A DNA stretch of 64,000 bases from Caenorhabditis remanei. Its lineage: Eukaryota; Nematoda; Chromadorea; Rhabditida; Rhabditidae. The stretch lies in NCBI RefSeq assembly GCF_010183535.1, contig NC_071329.1, positions 1,736,001 through 1,800,000 on the forward strand, in the 5' to 3' direction. The notes below the pieces were generated by a model. The model worked only from the letters and a program-made list of their open reading frames with translations, searched no databases and had not been told where the DNA came from. Position 1 is the stretch's first letter. Each line of letters opens with the position of its first letter. The position numbers and the translations under genes were made by a program. Shown here piece after piece: positions 10,698 to 21,200 of the stretch.

Positions 10698-12016
10698 ATG
10701 TGTTTCTGGAACATTGGTTCCCCCACTCCCAGCTATCCATGCACTCTTTGTGTGAGTTTGAATAAAAGAGTTTATTGATTTCCCCCTATTCAGATCATAA
10801 AATCAATACTATTCCCTCCGAAAAAGAAGAAGCCATTCCCACTACTCTATCTTCCATTCGTCGCATTACACTCAGTGATAAAAATGATGGATCCACATGA
10901 GTTGTGAGTTGATTTTGAAAAAAATTTAAATATTTCACACTATTTCCAGAGTGAAACTATCAATGTGCTCCTATAGACTGGAACTATTTCTCAGATGTTC
11001 TAAACGGAAGATCGAACATCTTCATATTCATTTGAACAAAAAATTCTATCATATTGAGCTGGTCAATGGGAATGCTCGTTTTGTTACCTATTTTCGAAAT
11101 GGAGAATTTGAAAAACCAGTGATTACTGTAAAAAGAATGTTGCAGTTTTGTGGAAGGTAGGCTTCCTAATTTTGCTAGCTTTTTTCTCAACTACATATAT
11201 TTTCAGTTATGAGTCAGAATCCGACAAACGTCTCACATTTACCCAACTATTCCCGCTTTCTCTCTGTTTCGACGTCTCCCATCTCCTCCTCTCCCTATAT
11301 TCATGCCCCCTTATTGGTTGGGTATTCTACATGGATCAACAGGATGTTGAGACCGTCCGTCGATATTTGGATATAATCCTTCAGGGGAGATGCGACAAGA
11401 TCACATTCTTCCGTAGCGAGATGAGCTCTGAGTTTTTGACAGAGTTGATGGACAAGATACCATTGGATAAGAAATTGAGAATCGAGTCTAACATTCCGTC
11501 GGATTTCAGACATCCTAATGTGAGTGTTTTGTTTCAAATACGTCCAGACTTGCAAAATTCCGGGTCGGCCCGGATTTGGATTTTAAAGTTTTTGACTACA
11601 AGTTTTTTGCAAAAACATTTAAAAAATTTGGCATTTTTTCAGTACTGAACTTCCGAGCCGACCGGACCGGACCGGACCCATTGCAATTCTGAATCCCTCT
11701 CTCCCAACTCTCACTTTGTTTCTTTCAGGCTCTTAAGTTCTACGTTTCGCAATATAAAAATGGGCGGTGGATCACGTTGGATGACCTGAAAACGATTCGA
11801 AATGTTTTGTATGTTTTTCTAGATTCCACTATTTTCAACTGCCACGATATCAATGAATTCCTTCACTATTGGATTAACTGTGATGAGAAGATGTTTGGTC
11901 AAATGGAATTACAGTTGGATGAAAGTGTGGAAATTGATGAAGATGTTCTGAAAGACGGATTGATCACTTTGCGGCCCGAACAACAACCGGATGAATTTCT
12001 GTCTTTATATTTGTAA
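10698..12016 (+). CDS. F-box/FBA_2 protein, tandem copy 1, probably C-terminally truncated
   Basis: Exons 10698-10751, 10794-10903, 10950-11156, 11207-11519, 11729-12016; 323 residues. It starts MCFWNIGSPTPSYPC; the same start exon is conserved in copy 2. F-box at about 30-72 (KPFPLLYLPFVALHSVIKMM). FBA_2-like region at about 240-290 (RWITLDDLKTIRN, INEFLHYWINC). In copy 2 the exon ends at TATTT with a GTAAGT donor and continues into a further exon. Here the donor-like sequence is intact, but the only nearby acceptor gives a 32-base intron in the wrong phase. Reading through gives TAA at once (12014-12016). The product should therefore lack the roughly 90-residue charged C-terminal tail. SCF substrate-receptor role is inferred from the domains. 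Confidence 0.78.
11545..11691. mobile_element. Small hAT-type MITE in an F-box intron (147 bp)
   Basis: Termini CAGACTTGCAAAATTCC and TTGCAATTCTG. Flanks AATACGTC (11537-11544) and AATCCCTC (11692-11699) match at 6 of 8. The matching intron of copy 2 (13819-13872) has only AAATCCCTC at this place, so it serves as the empty site and supports insertion after the gene duplication. Confidence 0.8.
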
Positions 12017-12287
12017 GTTGAGCCAATCGTTGAATAATGAACAGTATGACATGTGCGGTTTGACAATACTCAATAATCATAATGCCATATTCTATTCTTG
12101 GAAATCTGAGCGGACTCCAGAGGTATTCGAAATACTTGACCTACTAGAAAAGAAGAAGAATCTGGAATCGGAGAATGAAGATTCGGGGACTTTGGAGGAG
12201 AGGAAACAGGAGATCGCAGTGAAAATAGAGCAGTTGATGTATCAGCTAACGAAAAATAGCCAATCCGGATATATTTTTGAACTATGA
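12017..12287 (+). pseudogene. Orphaned last exon of F-box copy 1
   Basis: About 12053-12287 still encodes, in a different frame from the upstream exon, a tail homologous to the last exon of copy 2: FEILDLLEKKKNLESENED then EERKQEIAVKIEQLMYQLTK, ending SGYIFEL. The 121-base intron of copy 2 (14154-14274) is replaced by about 30 bases that cannot splice in phase. It is probably transcribed as 3' UTR, because the AATAAA is downstream of it at 12339. Confidence 0.65.
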
Positions 12288-12338
12288 TTTTTTAAATATT
12301 GTCGTTGTAATGGACCCTCCCACAAGCCTCACTTGTTT

Positions 12339-12344
12339 AATAAA
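12339..12344 (+). terminator. polyadenylation signal of F-box copy 1
   Basis: AATAAA about 50 bases after the relic last exon. It lies beyond both possible ends of the coding region. Confidence 0.5.
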
Positions 12345-12469
12345 ACATTTTATAATAAGAATGTTATGCTAAAGAATGCATGACAATAAATAGAAAATTA
12401 TGGCTACTGATGGGTAAGGTCATTCACACCTTTTATTAATTGCTTTGGACACATACTACGTGACATACA

Positions 12470-12601
12470 ATTGTCTCCCAGAGCAATTGCCTAGTCACTC
12501 TAGATTAACAGAAAGGGCAGTCTACCCCAAATCAATAACCGTTCTCTTCTTATTCCTGCCCTTTCCATTCTAATTCCTACAAAATCTCTACATCTATTCA
12601 G
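12470..12601 (+). promoter_or_regulatory. Duplicated upstream region of the F-box pair, copy 2
   Basis: Homologous to 10550-10689, ending in a TATTCAG acceptor 8 bases before the ATG at 12610. The stretch 12345-12469 between the copies shows nothing recognisable. Confidence 0.5.
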
Positions 12602-12609
12602 AAATTTCA

Positions 12610-14542
12610 ATGTGTTTCTGGAACATCGGGTCCCCCACTCCCAGCTATCCATGCACTCTTTGTGTAAGTTTGAATAAAAAAGTTCATTGATTTCCCCCCT
12701 ATTCAGATCATCAAATCGATAATGTTCCCTCCGAAAAAGAAGAAGCCATTCCCACTACTCCATCTTCCATTTGTTGCATTACACAATGTGATAAAAATGA
12801 TGGATCCACATGAGTTGTAAGTTTACCTGTATCTTTTTAAACGGGAGGATCTTAAAAGATTAAAGAAATATTTTTTAGTTTTTGTGAGAAATGACAGACT
12901 TCTAGATGGTTCTGTTTGATTATAGTCTTAATTAAGGCAATCTAATCTTTCAAGACCGACGTTACCCTTCGAGCATAGAAAATCCCAAAATTTCACTTTT
13001 CTGGTACCAGTGGACCTGAAAAAGCAGCTGACATGGAAGTGGAGACTTTTTCAGATCCACTGGTGCCGGATAAGGAAAATATTGAGATTTTTATGAAGGT
13101 AGTAATTCCGTCAATACAACTAATTAACTTTGTATTATTGCCATCAGTTTCATACTGTCAAAAATAACTTTACTACCGCACTGCTCTGATTCCAGGTTTG
13201 AGTCAGTTTTCTAAAAAAAAACACACCTTTTCTTTTCAGAGCAAAACTGTCCATTTGTTCATACCGATTGGAACTACATCTTCGATCGTATAAACGAAAG
13301 ATTGAACTTATTCATATCCACTTGAGTAACACGTTCTATCAACTTGACCTGTTCAATTCAAAAGATCGTTTTATTGTCTGGTTCGAAGAAGAAGACGAAA
13401 ATAAGGATTTACCGAAATCAATGAATACTGTAACAAGATTGCAGCAGTTTAGTCGAAGGTCTGAAGTATCTCTGCTTTCGAAATTTCTGAAAACCTTGTT
13501 TTCAGCTTTCATGCAGAATTCGATACGGCTCTCGTCTTATTTCAACCATTTCCGCCTTCTCTGTGTTTCGACGTCTCTCATCTTCTTCTGTCTCTATATT
13601 CAAGTCCACTTATTGATTGGGCTTTTTACATGGATCAGCTGGAAATTGAGACCGTCCGTCGATACTTGGATATAATCCTTCAGGGGAGATGCGAACAGAT
13701 CACATTCTTCCGTAGCGAGATGAGCTCTGAGTTTTTGACAGAGTTGATGGACAAGATACCATTGGATAAGAAATTGAGAATCGATTCCGGTATTCCGTCG
13801 GATTTCAGACATCCAAATGTGAGTTTTTTGTTCTAAATCCCTCTCTCTTAACTCTCACTTTGTTTCTTTCAGGCTCTTAAATTTTACGGATCGCAATATA
13901 AAAACGGGCGGTGGATTACACTGGAAGACCTGAAAACGATTCGAAATGTCTTGTATGTTTCTTTAGACTCTACTATTTTCAATTGTCGCGATATCAATGA
14001 ATTCCTTCACTATTGGATAAACTGTGATGAGAAGATGTTTGTTCAAATGGAATTACAGTTGGATGAAAGTGTCCAAATTGATGAAGATGTTCTGAAAGAC
14101 GGACTGATCACATTGCAAATTGTTGATGGAACTGATGAAACGTGCCTATATTTGTAAGTTGCAATTCTGCTCCTCTGTTACACATGCACTTGCAATTGAC
14201 TCGAGTTGTACGGATTCCGGATTCCATTAATAAAAATAAAACAATCCGTATTTTGAACTTTATAATTATTTCAGAAAAGTCAAGAACCACCACAATCTTT
14301 GCTTTGGACTGTGTCGCTTGTTAATCTATAAAAACAAGCTAGCCGAATTTGTCTCTTGGGAAGTGGATGATCAGTTGGCAAATAAATTCGAAATACTGGT
14401 CCTTCTGGAAAAGAAGAAGAATCTGGAATTGGAGAATGAAGCTTCGGGGACTGCAGAGGAGAGGAAACAGGAGATTGCAGTGGAAATAGAGGAGTTGATG
14501 AATCAGCTAACGAAAAATAACGAATCTGGATATATTTTTTGA
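12610..14542 (+). CDS. F-box/FBA_2 protein, tandem copy 2, intact
   Basis: Exons 12610-12663, 12707-12816, 13240-13458, 13506-13818, 13873-14153, 14275-14542; every junction keeps phase; 414 residues. F-box at about 30-72 (KPFPLLHLPFVALHNVIKMM). FBA_2-like region about 245-290 (DINEFLHYWINC). The C-terminal tail is Lys/Glu-rich and probably helical (EERKQEIAVEIEELMNQL). Exons 4-5 are nearly identical in DNA to those of copy 1 (for example 13645-13815 against 11350-11520), whereas exon 3 differs far more, so partial gene conversion is possible. The exon 3 donor is GTCTGA, weaker than the usual GTAAG. AATAAA at 14577-14582. Predicted SCF substrate receptor, target unknown. Confidence 0.85.
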
Positions 14543-15238
14543 AATATAGTTCTTAAAAAATAATGTTTGGTTTAATAATAAATTAAGCTGAACCATATGA
14601 AAAAATGTTTAGCGAAACCTCAAAAGTGTACGTTTATGTAAAGTGTATGTTATCGCGTCGAAACCCGGCGACTATTTTTGGGCACGCGCCTTCAATGTCG
14701 ATTTACGGCGGCTACTGTAATTATTTTTTCCAATTTTTTGAGTATTTTTCAATGTTTTCTAATGAGAAAAGCGCTAGAACAGTTTTAAAATAGTTGGATA
14801 AAGTATTCAATAATTTTTTAAATTATAATGCTATTAAAAAACTCAAAAAAAGTCAAGTCGGAAACACCATTGTTCTATTGTGTTATTTGTTTCTTTTATT
14901 AAGCCTAAAAACGTTTTTTCTTATTTTTTTCGCAGAATTATCTTTCTCTAGCTTTGTCTTGTGGTTTTTCTTGTAAACTAGCTGTTTTTCTGATTTATAA
15001 ATACAATACCTTAAACATTGCCATCATTGATTTTTCAACAATTCCATTTTCTTTTACTTTATATAAAGCTTTATCCGAAAAACATTTCAAAAAACTCAAA
15101 AATCGCAATAAAAAGTAATTACAGTACCCCTCGTAAATCCTCATTAAAGGCGCATGCCCAAAAATTGTCGCAGGGTCTCACCACGATTACCAATTATTGC
15201 GTTTTATTTATTGAATTTTTCGCAGATTTCGCCTTAAA
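14543..15238. other. Intergenic with inverted repeat, upstream of RING-B
   Basis: About 14655-14730 and 15115-15195 form inverted arms built on GTAAATCCTCATTAAAGGCG, GCATGCCC and GGGTCTCACCACGATTAC. The same block stands upstream of RING-C (about 24556-24632) and before the CCDC93 gene (about 34573-34645). A TTTTTCGCAG at 15216-15225 is a possible trans-splice acceptor for the ATG at 15239. No exon is evident between the F-box polyA signal and that ATG. Confidence 0.5.
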
Positions 15239-18200
15239 ATGTCTTTGTTTTTCAAACCTTTGGACCAGCAATTTTCTACTCAACACAGTCTCCCAAAGTC
15301 CGAGTAAGAACTGCAAGGAAATTTTTGATCTACCCTCATGAAACGAAAAATTTGAGAAATTAGCAGGTCTAAAACGTTATTACTTTAATTTTTAGCGTAA
15401 AGTTCAAGGTCAGAAGAAAGAAAATTTTAGTTTTAGAATTATTCTGAGAGCATTATCCAACCATTCAATCTAAAAAATCCTGGTTTTATATATTAATTCA
15501 AGTCGAAAAGGCAATTTTTTATTTTGATTTCGGAAAAATCTACGGGATTTGTTTATTTCTCAGTATTATCTAGCGAATGATATCTCAAATCGTGCTCCGG
15601 AGATTTGTTCAGATTTCTGTAGGACGGTTTTTCAATTTGCTCATTAGTTTTCGAGAAATCGATCAAATTCCGAATTTCTTTCAATTTTTTGTTATTTTCT
15701 CAAAAACTAATGAGCAAATTAAAAAACCGTCCTACAAAAATGTGAACAAATCTCCGGAGCACGTTTTGAGATATCATTCGTTGGATAATGTTGAGAAATG
15801 AACAAATCCCGTAGATTTTTCCGAAATCGAAATGAAAAATTGCCTTTTCGACTTGAAAAAGTGTCTGAAACGAGGATTTTTTGGATTCAGTGTGTCTTCT
15901 CGAGAAAAAATTCTCGAGAAAAGGAGTTCTCGAGAAATTCTCGAGAGATCTCTCGAGAGATTTCTCGAGAAATTCTCGAGACATTCTCGAGAATTCTCGA
16001 GATTTCTCGAGAATTCTCGAGAAATCTCTCGAGAGATCTCTCGAGAATTTCTCGAGAATTCTCGAGAATCTCGAGAATAGGTTTTTGAAAATTTTGTTTA
16101 CTATTTATGGCGCGGTGCGGAATTTCGGAGTGTCGTTGTTTTTTTTGTCAAATATTTGTATTATTAAAGGTTTATTGACAAAAATATAGTTTCTCCATTA
16201 GTTATTATTGAAATGTTTCTCGATTTAATGAACTCGGTTCTCTTGTTAAAAATGAATCTTTTTCAATTTAATCTCAATCTCTATTACACTTGTTCACATA
16301 CTTATTTTAGTAAAATTGGTTTTTTGTGAGTTTTTCGTGAAATCACTCCTCGAGAAAAATTTCTCGAGAATTCTCGAGAATTCTCGAGAAATCTCTCGAG
16401 AAATTTTTCTCGAGAACGTTCTCGAGAATTCTCGAGAAATCTCTCGAGAGATCTCTCGAGAATTTCTCGAGAATTCTCGAGAAAAATTTCTCGAGAATTC
16501 TCGAGAACGTTCTCGAGAACTCTCTCGAGAATTTTCTCGAGAATTTTCTCGAGACCGTCTCGAGAAGACACACTGTTTGGATTGAATGGTTGGATAATGC
16601 TCTCAGAATAATTCTAAAACTGAAATTTTCTTACTTCTGACCTTGAGCTTTACGCTAAAAATTAAAGTAATAACGTTTTAGACCTGCTAATTTCTCAAAT
16701 TTTTCGTTTCATGAGGGTAGATCAAAAATTTCCTTGCAGTTCTTACTCGGACTTTGGGAGACTGTGCTCAACTCAATGCGAACGCGTTCTCTACATATAT
16801 TTTGATTCAGGTAGTTAAATTTAAAAAAAATTATATTCTACAAGAATATTTTCAGCACCGAAACGGTGTTCTCTCATCGGAACTCGTCGAAAATGAGTAT
16901 GAGCCGGATGAATCGCCGGCGGAGAGTCAGGAAGAAAGACATATGCAACACTGTCTTAATAATACGGATCATATGCTCAGTATGCTTAAAATTCAAAAAA
17001 AATTTTTTTTAGAGAAATTTTTTTTCAGGAATGTACGGAACAGCTCGTGAATTCTGTGATCATCTGAAAATTTACAAAAACTTTCCCGGGAGTCATGAGT
17101 ATTTAAATTGTCCAGTTTCTGATCTATTTAAAGTGAGATTTCGTAACCAAAATTTTTATATTTTTTTTCTAAATTTTAAATTTCAGACAACTCCAATGAT
17201 GTATGACAGTCTGAAAAATGAGAAATACATACTGAAAACTGATCTTCTTGTCCTCACCCGAAATTTGATTCTTTCGACGCTAAAAGACGCGGTAATTAAG
17301 TTTTTCAGCATACAAATCATTAAAATTAAACATTTTCAGCTCTGCAATGTGTTGGTCTCACCGATTTCTGTATATTTTATTGGAAGAGAGAGAATTCTGA
17401 ACGAAAAGAGAATCGAGTTTGTGCGATACGATGAGAAAGTTTTCAAGGGAATTGAGAAGGAATTTCTGGAATTTTCTAAAAATGTAAGAGGTTTTTTGAA
17501 ATTTAATTTCCAAAATTTCAGAAAAATACTATTTTCAAGCGTTTTCAGCTAATGAATTAATGCAATTTCAGCAAAATCAAAACGGCTCGACACCATCCGT
17601 CAACGAACTCTCCGCATGCAATTTTGACCAAATCTATGACCATTTTAAAGCGATTCATCCAACGAAATTCAGTGAAATCGAAGACGAATTCCTGAGAAAT
17701 GAGCTATCGGATTTTCATGATCAGTTGCCGATTGGAAGGAGAGCCACGTTCTTTGAAGTCTATTTGAGAAATTTGAAAATTGTGATCGATGATGCTCAGA
17801 GTACTGTGGCAAAACATCCCGAATGGTTTCTTCCGTATCCCGTAAGGAAGTTTAGAATGGTTGCGAAACGTCTGGTTTTGGAATGTCTCGAAGCTGAAAT
17901 CCTGAAAAATCACAAAAAATTGTCTTATTTAATTCAAAAAATGCTATTAACAGGGCCCATCTCCTCTTATAACTGCGCCCCACCGCAAACGAGAGAGTAT
18001 CGGCGAGAGAGACGCAGAGTTTTTTTTTCTTGCGCCGACATATATTTTCACAGTTTTTGGCCTATTTTGGCTGTTATGTAAAATTGTTATAAAAACAGCA
18101 AAAAAAGGTTAAAAACAGTGAAAATCTGTGTCGGCGCGAGAAAAAAAACTCTGCGTCTCTCTCGCCGATACTCTCTCGTTTGCGGTGGCGCGCAGGTGTA

Positions 18201-21200
18201 AGAGGAGATGGGCCCTGCTGATAAAATATCAAAATAAACAGAAGCACTGTAATTGGATCCAATAGAGCGCGTTTGCACCCGATGCGTTTTTTGAGGGCGT
18301 GGCTTAGGCCTAAAACACATAAATATGTATAGTTTTTGAAAAATGTTGAATTTTTTCCTGCAAAAAGTCAAATTTTAGACTTCATTCGAATTGAATAGAA
18401 TTTTCGAATTTTCAGAAATTTTTAGTTTTCATGAAAAAAAAATAGCTATAGGCTGTAAAAAATCGGTCGAAAAACTCAAAAATAAAGTTTTATCAGCGAT
18501 ATCTGACCCAAAATGAAGTCAAAAACGCGACTTTCCTCCCGAAAAACGCCAAAAGTGGGTAGTGCTGGTGATAGCCGAACTTTTTCTGTTTGGGTTTTTA
18601 GGCCAGTGGTCGCAAGCGGAAAATTCTTGACCACTCGCTCAAAGTTCGGCCTGGGGACGCGGAGTGGGTCTCGTTGCGACTACCGTAGTATATGACATTT
18701 TAATGGTTAAAGTACGGTAGAGAGCCGCCGTAAATTGGAATTCCGCAACGAGACCCACATTTCGTCCCCGGGCCGAACTTTGAGCGAGTGGTCAGCCACA
18801 GGCGGATGGGTAATATTCACACTTTTAAAGAAAAAGTTCGGTCACCAGCACTACCCTCATATTATCATTGGGATTTTCCATATTTTCGTCACACTTCCAA
18901 ATCAGACGTTTCGAAACCACCCGATTCGCAACCAAATTTTTATCAGAAAACCCATCCAATGCTCCGAGTCGTTCGAGTATTCGAGGATGGAAAACGCCGA
19001 TTTGTGATGATCAGCGAGTTGCTCTCAACAATGAATCAGACGTACGCCGACGCGGAATTCACCTATCGAACAGTCCAATTCGAGAATATCAAAGCGAATG
19101 TCGGAAGTACTTTGAATAATATTGAATTCATTCGGACACCCATCATTCGTGCCAAACACAAAGCGGTTCCCATCAAAACGGACGACGGATTCTGTATTCT
19201 TGCGGTCGACGCGTTGTTTGATCTGCTGAAACATTTGATTTTCGGAGCGAAACTTTTCCAGCAAGGCACAGTCGTCGAACCAGCTGTTTTCAGCCGATTA
19301 GAGCAATTGTTTTCTCCGCGAGCTGTTAGTTTCAGCCATCATCATACTTGTCACGGACCAATGGCTGTGCAAAAAAACTTCTTTTTTTTTCAAAATTTTG
19401 TTATTAGCAATCCACCCCTCTTACATCTGCGCCCCATCGGAAACGAGAGAGTATCGGCGAGAGACGCAGAGTTTTTTTCTCGCGTCGACACAAAATTTAT
19501 AGTTTTTGACCAATTCTCCCAATTTTCCCATAGTTGTTCAAGGCCCGGCCCGGGCAAATTGCCGGGAAAATTCAAATTTTCAAATTTTTTGAATTTTTTC
19601 GCGAAACAGTCAAATTTTCGACTATGATTCAGAATTAGAAAAAATTCTGAAAAATAGTCAAAAATGGTCACATTTTCGATGAAAAATTGAAAAAATTTCG
19701 AAAAAAAGGGTCATTTTTTGAAGCCGGGCCTTGACAACTATGAATTTTTCGCAGTATTTTTTGTAAATTGTTATGAAAATTTTTTTTTTTAATCCGAAAA
19801 CTTTGAAAAAAATAAAGTTTTGCGGGCTGGAACACGCAAGCGTATGAAGTTGTGGGCGGAGCTTAAACTGCAAGCTCAAACAAGCGGCGCGGTTCTAATT
19901 CCAGTTGTTTTTTTTTCAAAATTAAGAACCGCACCGCTTGCAGTTTAAGCTCCGCCCACAACTTCATGCGCTTGCGTGTTCCAGCCCGCGAAAATTTATT
20001 TTTTGAAAATCCTTGTCGAAATTTTATTTTTTTCACAGTATACTGTCTCCCAGACTCCGAGTAAGAACTGCAAGGAAATTTTTGATCTACCCTAATGAAA
20101 CGAACAATTTGAGAAATTAGTAGGTCTAAAACGTTATTACTTTAATTTTTAGCGTAAAGCTTCAGGTCGGAAGTAAGAAATTTTCAGTTTTAGAATTATT
20201 CTGAGAGCATTATCCACCCATTCAATCCAAAATATTCTGGTTTCAGATACTTTTTCAACTCGAAAAGGCAATTTTTCATTTTGATTTCGGAAAAATCTAC
20301 GGGATTTGTTCATTTCTCAATATTATCCAACGAATGATAGCTCAAATCGTGCTCCGGAGATTTGTACACATTTCTGTAGGACGGTTTTTCAATTTGCTCA
20401 TTAGTTTTCGAGAAAATAACAAAAAATTGAAAAAAATTCAGAATTTGATCGATTTCTCGAAAACTAATGAGCAAATTGAAAAACCGTCCTATGTCTGATA
20501 GAATACGGTCCGGCTTAGGATTTGTTCTACCATTGCGGCCCGGGCTAATGTGTTATTTTGGACGATTTTGTACTCTAGCCCGGGCCGCGGTATCATAATG
20601 AATCCTAAACTGACTCGTATTATATCAGAGACATAGAACGCGCTGAGATCTACATTTTGGTATATTTTTCAGCTTATAATATCCATTTTAATACTTGTTG
20701 CGGCCCCCGGTTGAACCAACCTAAATTTTCAGGCGGATCGTTACTTCATCGATCTGAAACACTATGACATATACCGAGAGAAGCTCATGGAAATGCTGAA
20801 TTGCAGTGAATATTCAATGAAATTGAAAGATGTCCGGAATGCGAAGAAAGACGGATTTTCGGTGGAGAATTTGAGGAATGAGTTGAGACATCTGAATCTG
20901 ACGGAAATGTTCCCAGAGATTCTGGATTATGCTGGAATTGTGTATGAATGGGTGGATAATATGAAGAATGAGGAAGTTTTGAGAACTTGTGATCTGTTCG
21001 ATGCGGTGGAAATGTGTCAACTCATTTGTATTTTCAGGAAATTTTCGAATGTAAGATTTGCGATAATTGGCAGATGCATAAATGTGATTCGTGCACATAA
21101 ATCGCCTCAAACTAAATATTATGAGCTGAAAACTATACCAAAATGTAGATCTCGTCGAGTTCTACATTTTGGTATATTTTTCAGCTCATGATATTCATTT

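Noticed and set aside
10794..10830. Loss of the start codon in F-box copy 1 (CTA where copy 2 has ATG before TTCCCTCC)
   Set aside because: Both copies have a conserved upstream 18-codon exon with its own ATG that splices in frame, so this ATG is internal and the change is a substitution.
16754..17050. Continuous frame through RING-B exon 1b, intron and exon 2
   Set aside because: The 45-base intron 16811-16855 happens to be in frame without stops. RING-C homology and good splice sites support splicing, and the frame has no ATG start.
20490..20640. Possible additional exon in RING-B intron 7
   Set aside because: The sequence is a GC-rich foldback with complementary arms and has no counterpart in RING-A or RING-C.
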